Assembly: GCA_964449165.1 (NCBI GenBank)
Contig: CAYVAT010000002.1
Span: forward strand, 1 to 64,000
Reading direction: 5' to 3'
DNA from: CAYSCW01 sp964449165
GTDB lineage: Bacteria > Acidobacteriota > Aminicenantia > Aminicenantales > Aminicenantaceae
DNA: 64,000 nucleotides
A program made the position numbers and the translations under genes. This document shows positions 1 to 8,378 of this stretch, piece after piece (the first letter of the stretch is position 1; every line of letters starts with the position of its first letter). Below the pieces are notes generated by a model. It saw only the letters and a program-made list of their open reading frames with translations. It ran no database searches and was not told the origin of the DNA.

Positions 1-6
1 AGGTGT

Positions 7-100
7 CGGTTCTTATCCATCCGAAGCCCATAGTGGAAGGGTGGGAGGGTCTTGGCGAGGATGGATAGGAACCGCCATATTTATTATCTATCACGGAAAT
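7..100 (+). repeat. Hairpin repeat A, copy 1
   Basis: A 14-bp stem (7-20 with 61-74, one G-T pair) encloses a loop of 40 nt that is almost identical to the loop of the copy at 5751-5819. Two stem base pairs differ between the copies in a compensatory way (A-T here, G-C there). Sequence similarity continues to about 100, just before the stop codon of radC on the other strand. The element may be a REP-like repeat or a structured RNA; no known family was recognised. Confidence 0.7.
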
Positions 101-118
101 GAGGATTCTTCCTCTTCC

Positions 119-871
119 CTAAGGAATCCTTTTGTTCATGCTTTCGAACATCAAGGAGTATTCCTCGATCAACCCTTTATCGGCAAAACTAAAATAACAG
201 TTGTTGCCGATGATGATGTGATCCAGAACCCTTATTTGCATCATGCTGGCTGCAAAGACAAGTTCTTTTGTTATCTGTCTGTCACTGGAAGATGGCTCCG
301 GATCGCCTGTGGGATGATTGTGGACAAAAATCAGGGAAGAGGCATCATACCGGAGAGCTGATTTCATTATCTCTCTGGGATAGACAGCACTTGCATCCAC
401 CGTGCCTTCGAAAAAAGTTCTTTCCTCAAGGATCTGATTCTTGGCATCCAGAAAAATGACCTTGAATTTTTCATTCCTCAAATCTCTTAGGGAATGATAG
501 AGGTAATCGAAAACTTCCTTGGGGGAATGGCAGACAGGTTTGCTCATCATTCTTTCCTTGAGGAAACGTCGGGAGACTTCTTGGATGAGTTTGATGCCGA
601 AAACATTATGAGGTCCAATCCCTTTGATCTTCTGAAGGTCTTCCTCATCCGCCTCCAGGACTTCTCTCAATGTTTTGAACCTTTTAATTGCCTCTTTTGC
701 CTGTGCTTTACAATCTCGCCTCGGCATGCCTAAGGTCAGGAGAAGTTCGACGATTTCATAATCTAAAAAAGCTTTGAGCCCGCCCTTTAAAAACTTTTCT
801 TTCAATCTCTGTCTGTGACCGCAAGAACAATTTTCGTTACCTGCAGCTCTTCTAAGAATGTATCCCTTCAT
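119..871 (-). CDS. radC: RadC family protein (JAB/MPN domain)
   Basis: A 250-residue protein of the RadC/UPF0758 family. The N-terminal part (about 15-105) has the helix-hairpin-helix-like region with the GHRQRL...FLDYEIVELLL pattern. The C-terminal JAB domain carries the metal-binding signature HNHPTGDPEPSSSD, that is H-x-H-x7-S-x2-D, near residues 184-197. The family is named for DNA repair but its true role is unsettled. The length is normal. The ATG at 871 is kept although the ribosome binding site before it is weak. The gene stands alone: the next gene on the right is divergent and hairpin repeat A lies just beyond its stop codon. Confidence 0.9.
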   Translation of the reverse strand: MKGYILRRAAGNENCSCGHRQRLKEKFLKGGLKAFLDYEIVELLLTLGMPRRDCKAQAKEAIKRFKTLREVLEADEEDLQKIKGIGPHNVFGIKLIQEVSRRFLKERMMSKPVCHSPKEVFDYLYHSLRDLRNEKFKVIFLDAKNQILEERTFFEGTVDASAVYPREIMKSALRYDASSLIFVHNHPTGDPEPSSSDRQITKELVFAASMMQIRVLDHIIIGNNCYFSFADKGLIEEYSLMFESMNKRIP

Positions 872-1081
872 GACCTATAGATAGGACGCATCAAAGAGAG
901 AAAATTTCACAAATTTTGTTTTTTTGAGCAGATATGGTATCACTTCCTCCACCTGCCTCCTTTTTCGCCTTTTTATTCCTTCAGTTAAACGATTTATACT
1001 GTCGTTCATAGAAAAATGATTGATTGTTCAAGCCTGCCGATTTATGTAAAGAATGAAATATTAAGATAAGGAACTTCTCGA

Positions 1082-2029
1082 ATGAAAAAAACAATCATTC
1101 TCATCATTGTCCTGTTTATTCTTCTCATTATTTTTCTATTTCCGGGTTGTTTGATTCAGGAAAAGGAAATGAAACACCTGTTAAAGCAACCCTTCGATTT
1201 AAGCCCCGCTCACAAAATTGGAGACAAAGATTTCTATCGTATCCAGACAATCTACTTAGAAATGGATAACACCGGTAAAGTCGCTCAAACCAAAGTGCTG
1301 GAGGGCTATTTCTCCCTAGAAGTTAAAGGTCTTAAAAAAGGCACTCCCACCGATCATTTCTCATGGAAGTATGTGAAAAAAGGATCGAAAAAGGGAAAGG
1401 GTAAAGTCGATGAATTCAGAATAATGCCTTACACCAGGGGTTTTCAATATGTTTTTGAGGAATGGACACGTGACCGATTCCCTGTCGACCTTACCACTAT
1501 TCCAAAGACCATTGAAGGATGGACTTTTTTTGTAAAACTGATAGATGCTCACACTTTTTATGTTCTTGCGGATCCCCGAAGCTATAATAAGAAATTGGTC
1601 CATGTTGGAGATTCTGCTTGTGTCAGAGGAGAAGGAACGCCTATCGCAATCGATTTTCCACCTCTTTTCACAGACACCTACTTCGAGAATGCCCCTACCT
1701 ACATCACCTTTCGGGGGATTACATTATATGAAGGGAAATCCTGTGCCATCCTTACTTTCTGGAGCGACGACTCCAGAGTTCATATGGAAACTAACATACA
1801 AAACATAAAATTACCCATAGAAGGAGTATCCTATTACCATGGAGAAATCCTCCTGTCTCTTGAAGACAGGAAGATCGTCTGGGGAAAAATTGTCGAACGG
1901 GTAGATTCTGTAACCAACCTCATCCAATCAAAAACACCCCTGAGACATGTGACTCGAAGAGAAATAACCCTGGAGAGGATGAAGAAGTCTGAATACAAGC
2001 AGATCGACATACCCAAATCTTTATCTTAG
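1082..2029 (+). CDS. Predicted lipoprotein of unknown function
   Basis: A 315-residue protein that was not recognised. It starts with two lysines and a long hydrophobic stretch (residues 4-20) followed by Pro-Gly-Cys at 21-23, which reads as an atypical lipobox, so it is probably a lipid-anchored envelope protein. The rest is soluble and rich in beta-strand-like sequence with aromatic residues and no recognised catalytic motif. A short purine-rich stretch (aagataagga) precedes the ATG. It lies 97 nt before the histidine kinase gene and could be co-transcribed with it. Confidence 0.75.
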   Translation: MKKTIILIIVLFILLIIFLFPGCLIQEKEMKHLLKQPFDLSPAHKIGDKDFYRIQTIYLEMDNTGKVAQTKVLEGYFSLEVKGLKKGTPTDHFSWKYVKKGSKKGKGKVDEFRIMPYTRGFQYVFEEWTRDRFPVDLTTIPKTIEGWTFFVKLIDAHTFYVLADPRSYNKKLVHVGDSACVRGEGTPIAIDFPPLFTDTYFENAPTYITFRGITLYEGKSCAILTFWSDDSRVHMETNIQNIKLPIEGVSYYHGEILLSLEDRKIVWGKIVERVDSVTNLIQSKTPLRHVTRREITLERMKKSEYKQIDIPKSLS

Positions 2030-2126
2030 CTTGCTCGCAGATTGCTTTCTTTCCCAAAAACCCGGTTGTTAAAGGATGAAAGAATATGAGAGAATATTCT
2101 GAATAAATCCTTTCAAGAGTGAATAC

Positions 2127-3161
2127 ATGAAAAAAAGCCGTAGACAAATCCTGAGCATGTTGGGGATTTCCTTGTTCTTTGGCCTACTTGCTGGAGTTGC
2201 TTTTGGATATTTGAATAACGAATTTCTCATTTCCTTTGTGATCGCTTTAGGGGGTGCCCTCACCGTCTGGCTGTTGAATACACTTCTCTATCTCATCCTC
2301 ACTCCTAAAATTGTTTTCTTATCAAGAGAGAAAAGGCTTTTTATCGAAATCCCGGCCTTTTTTTTGGCAAGCCTTTTAGGTCTCTTCATCTCAGTCTCCA
2401 TCCTCGGCTATATTTTCAAATTCACATTCTTCGGGGAAAAAATTCTCTTCATAAACATCGGACTGCTTCTTGTTCTCTACCTGATGATGACAGGCTTAAC
2501 CTACTCCTTCAGATTTTATAGAGCGCTCAAGGAAAAAGAAATCGCTTCGGAAAAGCTCAAAGCCTTAGCTGCAGAGGCAGAGCTTAAGGCTCTGAAATCC
2601 CAAATCAACCCTCATTTTCTGTTCAACACCCTCAATTCTATCAGTGCTCTCATAACAAGCAAACCAGAGCAGGCCCGGAGAATGATCGCTCGTTTATCAG
2701 AGCTGTTTCGGATTGTGCTGGAAAGCTACGATCATGCGCTGGTTCCTTTGAAAAAAGAGCTGAACTTCGTCCATCTCTACCTGGAAATGGAGAAAATGCG
2801 CTTTGAACGCAAGTTAGACTACAAGGAACAAATCGATCCTGTCTTGTTCGAGGTTCCCTTCCCGACAATGGTTCTCCAGCCTCTTCTTGAAAACGCAGTC
2901 AAACATGGCATCTCTGGCAGCCGCCAGGGCGGAGCTATCCAACTGGCTATAGAGCGAGAAGGAAGCAGCCTTAACTGTCATATCCTGAACACAGTCGGGA
3001 AAGCCAAAAGGATTCCCAGGACAAGCTCAACCTCAAACGGCACTGGCATGGAGAATATACGTCAGAGACTAGACCTGCTCTTCGGGGATAACTATCGTTT
3101 CCAAGCAGGATTTTCCGAGAGAGGGACATTCGAGGTGAACCTTTCTATCCCCCTGGGATAA
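2127..3161 (+). CDS. LytS-type sensor histidine kinase
   Basis: A 344-residue membrane sensor kinase of the His_kinase (LytS/YehU) family. Four predicted transmembrane segments lie at about 10-28, 34-58, 75-98 and 106-128, followed by a short coiled linker. The phosphoacceptor motif QINPHFLFNTLNS puts the histidine at 163. The ATP-binding N-box (PLLENAVKHG) is near 253-262 and a glycine-rich G-box (GTGMENIRQRL) near 309-319. There is no recognised extracellular sensor domain, so the signal is probably sensed within or near the membrane. It partners with the LytTR regulator that starts 1 nt after its stop codon. Confidence 0.92.
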   Translation: MKKSRRQILSMLGISLFFGLLAGVAFGYLNNEFLISFVIALGGALTVWLLNTLLYLILTPKIVFLSREKRLFIEIPAFFLASLLGLFISVSILGYIFKFTFFGEKILFINIGLLLVLYLMMTGLTYSFRFYRALKEKEIASEKLKALAAEAELKALKSQINPHFLFNTLNSISALITSKPEQARRMIARLSELFRIVLESYDHALVPLKKELNFVHLYLEMEKMRFERKLDYKEQIDPVLFEVPFPTMVLQPLLENAVKHGISGSRQGGAIQLAIEREGSSLNCHILNTVGKAKRIPRTSSTSNGTGMENIRQRLDLLFGDNYRFQAGFSERGTFEVNLSIPLG

Positions 3162-3162
3162 C

Positions 3163-3927
3163 ATGGGGTTGGCGATCATGGAAAAGATAAAAGCTGTCAT
3201 CATAGATGATGAAGAGTTGGGGCGGAACCTCATTCGAGAGTACCTACAATCGCATCCAGAAGTGGATATCATGGATGAATGCCAGGATGCCTATCAAGCC
3301 CTGGAGTCTATAGATAAATTCCAGCCTGATCTCCTGTTCCTGGATGTGCAGATGCCAGAGGTCAACGGCTTCGAATTGTTAGAGATGCTGGAAGAGATCC
3401 CTTTCGTTGTTTTTTCAACGGCCTATGACAAGTATGCATTGAGGGCTTTTGAAGTCAATGCCGTGGATTATCTTCTGAAACCCTTTGACCAGGAACGTTT
3501 CGATGTCGCGCTGGAAAAGGTAAAGGAGCGTATTCGTCACCTACAAGACCAGCCAGTGAAAATTAAGAATCTTTTGCAATACCTTCAAGCGGAAAAACCT
3601 TATCTGGACAAGATTCTGGTCAAAAGATCAGGGAAAATTGTCGTTTTGCATGTGGATGAGATTCAATGGGTTGAAGCCATGGGAGACTACGTCAATCTCC
3701 ATACGGTTGAAGGGATCTACACAGTGCTGCAATCCATGAAACACCTGGAAGCACGCCTGAATCCCACGCGATTCATCCGTGTTCATCGCTCCTCCATCGT
3801 CAACCTTGAAGCAATAAAAGAAATCGTCCCATGGACCAAAGGGAGGTTCAAAATTAACCTAAAGGATGGACAGGAGATCATCCTCAGCCGTTCTGGCGCC
3901 AGCAGGCTGAAGAAATTTATGCTCTGA
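3163..3927 (+). CDS. LytTR-family response regulator
   Basis: A 254-residue response regulator. The receiver domain (about 8-125) has the acidic pair DDEE, the phosphorylated aspartate in FLDVQMPEVNG (Asp61 from this start) and the conserved lysine in LLKPF. A LytTR DNA-binding domain occupies about 150-254 (VDEIQWVEAMGDYVNLHT; RFIRVHRSSIVNLEAI). The ATG at 3163 follows the kinase stop by one base; the ATG at 3178 is an alternative and gives the more typical N-terminus. With the kinase it forms a cytoplasmic phosphorelay; its target genes cannot be told from the sequence. Confidence 0.92.
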   Translation: MGLAIMEKIKAVIIDDEELGRNLIREYLQSHPEVDIMDECQDAYQALESIDKFQPDLLFLDVQMPEVNGFELLEMLEEIPFVVFSTAYDKYALRAFEVNAVDYLLKPFDQERFDVALEKVKERIRHLQDQPVKIKNLLQYLQAEKPYLDKILVKRSGKIVVLHVDEIQWVEAMGDYVNLHTVEGIYTVLQSMKHLEARLNPTRFIRVHRSSIVNLEAIKEIVPWTKGRFKINLKDGQEIILSRSGASRLKKFML

Positions 3928-3965
3928 TGAAAAATTCTTGGCTTATCTCTGTATTTTCCCCAAAT

Positions 3966-5603
3966 TTAAAATCCCCGGGCAAACATAGCCCAAAATTTAT
4001 CCCCAAGCTCCCCATACTTGTGCATGGCTGCCCGGGCAAAGTCATTGGTGTATTTTGACAGATATTCATCGAGTTTCGCCATATCTTTCCCAGATTCCCC
4101 ATCCTTCCACAGCTCGAGAGCCCTTTTCTCCACCCAAGGCAGTTCAGTAAAGGCCTTCTCTTCGAATCCCTTGATAGCATCTTCGATGAAATGTCCTGCC
4201 TCTTCCCACCGGACCGTGGAAAGGCGGTTGGCTCTGCGGAAGGCCCAGCAGGCAGAATCCGTCCGATATCGGTGTTGTGCGCATACCTCGAAATTAGAAG
4301 GAAGTTCTTTCACCCCAGCGAATATGGGAATTCTCGGGCTTTGACCAGGATTATCGAAGGCGAACCAGCAGATTCCCCCCACAGGATCAGGCAGCCAATC
4401 CCTGCATTGAGTGATATGGGAGTAGGCACATCCGGCAATGGCGATGGGCCGGTAATATTCCACCGTACCAGGCTTCAGAGCATTGAGAAGAGCCCTCATA
4501 TCTCGGGACATCCAGGGATTGGCCACAGGGCTTTTTATCATTTGGTCGCTTCGGCGGTCTTTAACCATAAGATTTTTGGTCATGTCAAATTCGGTTCCCC
4601 CATATGTCTGTCGATACAACTTCATGATATCTCTCACCGACACTTTCTTGTCTGGTTTGACAGAAAAAGGAAGCTCTTCTGCATCCATGTCCAGATTCAA
4701 GGAAGGCGAAACCGTCTTAAAGACAAAATATTCCCTGATACCAAAGGGTCTCCGCCCATCGTAGGCCTTCCAGAATTTAAAAGGTTCCCCTTTTTCAGGA
4801 CTCCACCAGCCCCTCTCTTCTGCCAAGGAAAAAACATTCTCAGATGCCATGTAATGATCAGGATCATCCAGATGGAGTTCTCCTATTCTCGGCACATTCG
4901 CCGAAACACCTATATGATCATCAGGTAAGCGCACAGCTGCCCAAACCGCCCCTGTTTCTTTGAGTCCTGTTCCGAAGATCTCAAAATGCCAGACTTCCCT
5001 GGGATCAGCGATGGTCAGACATTCTCCCCTATCACCATACCCATACTTTTCCACCAGCTCGCCGGCCAGCTTGATCGCCTCCCGGGCACTTGTCGATCTC
5101 TCCAGCATGATTCTCTCCAATTCTTCGATAACGAACATTCCTCTTCTGTTGTAAAGCTCCATTCTTCCTCTGATGGTGGTCTCCCCTATGGCCAGCTGGT
5201 GTTCGTTCATACAGGGATAGGCGGTATTGAGAAAAGCATAAGTTTGTGCCACCTGGGGAATCTCGCCTTTCAGGACAAGCCCTCTCAGGTCCCAGGATGT
5301 CTCACTGTGGAGTTTGCCCTCATATATTTTGTTTTTCGATCCTTTTAAGTATCCGGCAGCGGGAACGATATTAAGCCATGTGCGGTAATTTCCATCACAT
5401 GAATGCGCAGTGATCACCGAGCCATCTGCGGTTGCCAGCCGCCCGGCCATGATGCTGGTACAGGATGATTCCCATTCTTCTCCCTCTTGGTCAGGCCCCT
5501 GAGATCTGCATAGAGAAATGATGAAAAAGACTAAAAATAAAGAGCAAAAAATGAACAGGACCCATTTCCCAAGTCTCTTCAGTGAACCCGGCGATTTCAT
5601 CAT
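3966..5603 (-). CDS. Exported C69/U34 family dipeptidase
   Basis: A 545-residue peptidase of family C69 (PepD-like). A positively charged start and a hydrophobic segment (about 13-31) suggest export. The probable nucleophile is Cys48 at the start of the conserved block CTSIMAGRLATADGSVI, which in this family becomes the N-terminus after removal of a propeptide. Other family blocks include GETTI and ECLTIADP. It likely cleaves dipeptides outside the cytoplasm and so belongs with the M19 and S46 peptidases in this window. A gaggaggg ribosome binding site lies 8 nt before the ATG. A half copy of the palindromic motif seen before manC lies 27 nt upstream of the start. Confidence 0.88.
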   Translation of the reverse strand: MMKSPGSLKRLGKWVLFIFCSLFLVFFIISLCRSQGPDQEGEEWESSCTSIMAGRLATADGSVITAHSCDGNYRTWLNIVPAAGYLKGSKNKIYEGKLHSETSWDLRGLVLKGEIPQVAQTYAFLNTAYPCMNEHQLAIGETTIRGRMELYNRRGMFVIEELERIMLERSTSAREAIKLAGELVEKYGYGDRGECLTIADPREVWHFEIFGTGLKETGAVWAAVRLPDDHIGVSANVPRIGELHLDDPDHYMASENVFSLAEERGWWSPEKGEPFKFWKAYDGRRPFGIREYFVFKTVSPSLNLDMDAEELPFSVKPDKKVSVRDIMKLYRQTYGGTEFDMTKNLMVKDRRSDQMIKSPVANPWMSRDMRALLNALKPGTVEYYRPIAIAGCAYSHITQCRDWLPDPVGGICWFAFDNPGQSPRIPIFAGVKELPSNFEVCAQHRYRTDSACWAFRRANRLSTVRWEEAGHFIEDAIKGFEEKAFTELPWVEKRALELWKDGESGKDMAKLDEYLSKYTNDFARAAMHKYGELGDKFWAMFARGF

Positions 5604-5630
5604 ATTTCACCCTCCTCTTCTTTTAATTAA

Positions 5631-5644
5631 CCTGCATTATTCAG
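5631..5644 (-). promoter_or_regulatory. Half site of the manC/M19 upstream motif
   Basis: Read on the minus strand this is CTGAATAATGCAGG. It matches the right halves of the palindromes before manC and the M19 dipeptidase (ATGTATAATCCGGG, ATGAATAATTCAGG) and lies 27 nt before the ATG of the C69 dipeptidase, against 28 nt in the other two. It contains an AATAAT that could serve as a -10 box. The left half of the palindrome is missing here. Confidence 0.4.
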
Positions 5645-5750
5645 ACCTCTATTCCATGATAAATTTCGCATGTTTATGAATAGAGAAAACCCCTCTCTGA
5701 CGAAGATTGAGGGGAACCGACTTTATGATCAAAAATGTTCCCATGAGTAG

Positions 5751-5845
5751 GCGGTTCCTGTCCGGCCGAAGCCCATAGTGGTTGGTGGGAGGGTCTTGGC
5801 AAGGACGGACAGGAACCGCTACTGTTATTACCTATCATGGAAAAT
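5751..5845 (+). repeat. Hairpin repeat A, copy 2
   Basis: A perfect 14-bp stem (5751-5764 with 5806-5819) encloses a 41-nt loop nearly identical to that at 21-60, with the shared core gtgggagggtcttggc. Similarity continues through a ttattacctatcatggaaa tail to about 5845, which overlaps the end of the small membrane protein gene. Both full copies lie at the 3' end of a minus-strand gene. Confidence 0.75.
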
Positions 5846-6133
5846 GCTATCCTGGCTAGAAAAAAACTTGATGCGGTGAAGCCTGTCGACCTCTCTTATT
5901 TTGGCTTTAATGATGAAGAGCAGTACGATGATGGAAAGCCACATCCAGCCCAAAAAAACATAGATGGCTGTTTTCTCTTTGATATTTTTTGGCGAAGGGA
6001 TGATTGTCTTTCCTTGCTCAACTTGAACTTGTTGGTCTTTTTCCTCAGGAATGACTTCCTGAGCAAGAGCAGAAGCGGCACATAGAAGGACAAAAACCAA
6101 CAAAACTAACAAAGAAACTCTCTGCTTCATCAT
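5828..6133 (-). CDS. Small membrane protein of the sdh-bc operon
   Basis: A 101-residue protein with a predicted signal peptide (hydrophobic 5-20, cleavage near Ala-Gln-Glu) and one transmembrane segment close to the C-terminal third (VFLGWMWLSIIVLLFIIKA). There is no CxxCH haem motif, so it is not a c-type cytochrome. Its ATG overlaps the cytochrome b stop codon as ATGA, which indicates translational coupling and a role as an accessory subunit of the cytochrome complex. The family was not recognised. Its 3' end runs into hairpin repeat A. Confidence 0.7.
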   Translation of the reverse strand: MMKQRVSLLVLLVFVLLCAASALAQEVIPEEKDQQVQVEQGKTIIPSPKNIKEKTAIYVFLGWMWLSIIVLLFIIKAKIREVDRLHRIKFFSSQDSIFHDR

Positions 6134-7209
6134 TCCAAAAGACTCCAAATGGTCATCACCAGGGCATAGATGACAGAAATCACGGCGATGACGGTGAGGA
6201 CCTTCCCCCTCTTTTCTCTCGGTTTGCTATCGATCAAAGGGAGCAAGAAGAAAAATATCCCGAAGACCAGAATCAGTAACAGCGCAAACGTATCTCCATT
6301 TATGAAGAGGATCTTACTGGGGAAAATCTTTAAAGTCTGAAACAAGAAAAGAAAATACCATTCTGGTTTTATCCCCATCGGTGCGGGAGCCATCAAATCT
6401 GCCGCTTCATCCAGAGAAGGCGGAAAGAAAATGGCCAAAGTCACCAGGATACCTAGAAGCACAAGCCAGACTACAGTTTCCCTGTAGATGAAATTAGGCC
6501 AGAATGGAAGCTCTTTTACTTTCTCCCTTTTCTCCTCCATATCAAGGGGAAGGCTCATCCCCTGTTTTTGAATGAGGTATATATGGATACCGATCAAGGC
6601 CAGCATGAAAAGGGGAAGGATACAGACATGAAAGCCAAAAAAGCGGGTGAGGGTATCCCCAGTTACATCCTCTCCTCCCCGCAGGAACTTGGTCACAGCG
6701 CTCCCTATCAAAGGAATGGAACTCGGAATATCCGTCCCAACTTTTGTCGCCGAGACAGAAAGAGAATCCCAGGGTAAAAGATATCCTGTGAACCCAAAGC
6801 TTAATGTCACCGCCAAGAGGAATACCCCGCTCATCCATGTCAATTCCCGTGGCTGCCGGTATGCCTTGATGAGCCAGATGCTCAAAAGATGGATGAACAC
6901 AAATCCAATCATAAAAGAAGCTGACCAGCTATGGATGGAGCGGATGATCCACCCTAGAGGGACTTCTGTCATGATTTGGCCTACACTTTGGTTGGCATTC
7001 TCCAGAGTGGACTTGTAATAGAAGAGAAGCATAAAACCTGTGATGACCTGAATGAGAAAAAAGAGCAAGATGACGCTTCCTGTATAGTACCAGATGCTGT
7101 GCTTGTGGAGGGGAATTTTCTTTTCTTTCAAGAACCGGCTTATCCCTCCAAGGCCTAAGCGTTCATCGAACCAGTCCTGAATGCCCGGCTTGAAATTCCT
7201 GATGCTCAC
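6130..7209 (-). CDS. Cytochrome b (bc/b6f-type complex)
   Basis: A 359-residue cytochrome b with the b6 part and subunit IV part in one chain. Haem ligands are visible as His93/His107 and His194/His209. The 14 residues between the second pair resemble b6f-type proteins. The quinol-site motif PEWY is at 282-285. Eight or so transmembrane segments are expected. It starts with GTG overlapping the stop codon of the Rieske gene (GTGA). With the Rieske protein it would oxidise quinol. No cytochrome c1 or f gene is next to it. Confidence 0.9.
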   Translation of the reverse strand: MSIRNFKPGIQDWFDERLGLGGISRFLKEKKIPLHKHSIWYYTGSVILLFFLIQVITGFMLLFYYKSTLENANQSVGQIMTEVPLGWIIRSIHSWSASFMIGFVFIHLLSIWLIKAYRQPRELTWMSGVFLLAVTLSFGFTGYLLPWDSLSVSATKVGTDIPSSIPLIGSAVTKFLRGGEDVTGDTLTRFFGFHVCILPLFMLALIGIHIYLIQKQGMSLPLDMEEKREKVKELPFWPNFIYRETVVWLVLLGILVTLAIFFPPSLDEAADLMAPAPMGIKPEWYFLFLFQTLKIFPSKILFINGDTFALLLILVFGIFFFLLPLIDSKPREKRGKVLTVIAVISVIYALVMTIWSLLE

Positions 7210-7655
7210 TCCACTCCTTCTCGCTTAATTATCAAATCTTCACCACTGATCTCCATAATCAACTGGCGAAGTGGTCGGGGAGGAGGTCCTCCAATATTAA
7301 CTCCGTTCTCATCATACCAGCCTTCATGACAAGCACAGAAAAATTTTCTCTGATCTTGGAGATAGGTAACGTTGCAATCCAGGTGGGTACAGACTGCCAC
7401 GAATGCGGTCATGGACCCATCATCGTTCCTCTTTAAAAGGCCTGGCTTGCTGCCCCACGCAAATCTCCTCACTGAGTTGCGGGCCATGTCTTTGAATTCG
7501 GAAAAGGGAAGGATAACCTGGTCGGGCTCCCTGTATGGAGGGATGACAACCTTGATAATCGGATACAAAAAAGAACCCAGAAGGGCAGCCAGCCAGCCTC
7601 CCAATAAACCGTTTAAAAATTGGCGCCGGGAAAAAAGAGAATTCTTTAGCCTCAT
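7206..7655 (-). CDS. Rieske iron-sulfur protein
   Basis: A 149-residue Rieske [2Fe-2S] protein. The N-terminus has an SRRQF motif and a single membrane anchor (about 14-34), consistent with Tat-type insertion. The two cluster boxes are CTHLDC (Cys89, His91, Cys94) and CACHEG (Cys107, Cys109, His110), followed by a Gly-Pro-Pro-rich loop. The second box has Ala in place of the common Pro. The gene overlaps sdhB by 4 nt (ATGA) and the cytochrome b gene, so the set is translationally coupled. Confidence 0.93.
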   Translation of the reverse strand: MRLKNSLFSRRQFLNGLLGGWLAALLGSFLYPIIKVVIPPYREPDQVILPFSEFKDMARNSVRRFAWGSKPGLLKRNDDGSMTAFVAVCTHLDCNVTYLQDQRKFFCACHEGWYDENGVNIGGPPPRPLRQLIMEISGEDLIIKREGVE

Positions 7656-8377
7656 CTTTTAAAACGAAAAACCCGTTTGATTTTCTCAACAATCAATCTT
7701 CTTCTCAATGCTTCAATTCCATCCGCAGGTCTAACCTCCTTAGGACAGACCTCATTGCATCGAAAAACGGTATCACATCCCCACGCTCCTCCTTCTGTAT
7801 TCACTCTTGAGAGACTGGAAAAAGGCCTCTTATCGCGGGGATCTCTAACCAGCCTGTAGAGTTTTGCCAGGGCAGCAGGCCCCAGATATCGCTCGTCCCT
7901 TGATGCCACAGGGCAAGCGGCATAACAGCAGCCGCACATGATACAGTTGATGAACTGGAGAATCTTATCCATTTCTTTGTCTTCTATCCTGTGCTCCTTT
8001 TCCGGAGTTTTCTCACCAGCGTGGATGAAGGGCTCAATCCTGCGGAGAGCCTCCCAGAAAGGATCCATATCCACAACCAGGTCCTTCTCCACTTCTAGAT
8101 TAGGCAAGGGTTCAATTATAATCAGAGACGACTCTAGAGAGGTTACATCTATCCGGCAGGCTAAATCAAATTTTCCGTTGATTACCATAGCACAGGAGCC
8201 GCAGACAGCCTCTCGGCAGCTGTATCGGAAGGCGAGAGTAGCATCCTGATCGTTGCGCACATCCATCAGAGCCTCTAAAAGCGATTTCTTCTCCTGTGTC
8301 TCATAATGAAAATCTTGAAAACAAGGATAGCCGTTTTTCAAGGGATCATACCTTAAAATCCTGAAGGTGTATTCCAT
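7652..8377 (-). CDS. sdhB: Succinate dehydrogenase/fumarate reductase iron-sulfur subunit
   Basis: A 241-residue iron-sulfur subunit. The plant-type [2Fe-2S] ligands are Cys54, Cys59, Cys62 and Cys74. The ferredoxin-like half has CIMCGCCYAACP (Cys145, 148, 151, 155) and Cys201, 207 and 211 for the remaining clusters. It passes electrons from the flavoprotein to the quinone site. It starts just after the sdhA stop codon and overlaps the Rieske gene. Confidence 0.93.
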   Translation of the reverse strand: MEYTFRILRYDPLKNGYPCFQDFHYETQEKKSLLEALMDVRNDQDATLAFRYSCREAVCGSCAMVINGKFDLACRIDVTSLESSLIIIEPLPNLEVEKDLVVDMDPFWEALRRIEPFIHAGEKTPEKEHRIEDKEMDKILQFINCIMCGCCYAACPVASRDERYLGPAALAKLYRLVRDPRDKRPFSSLSRVNTEGGAWGCDTVFRCNEVCPKEVRPADGIEALRRRLIVEKIKRVFRFKR

Positions 8378-8378
8378 C

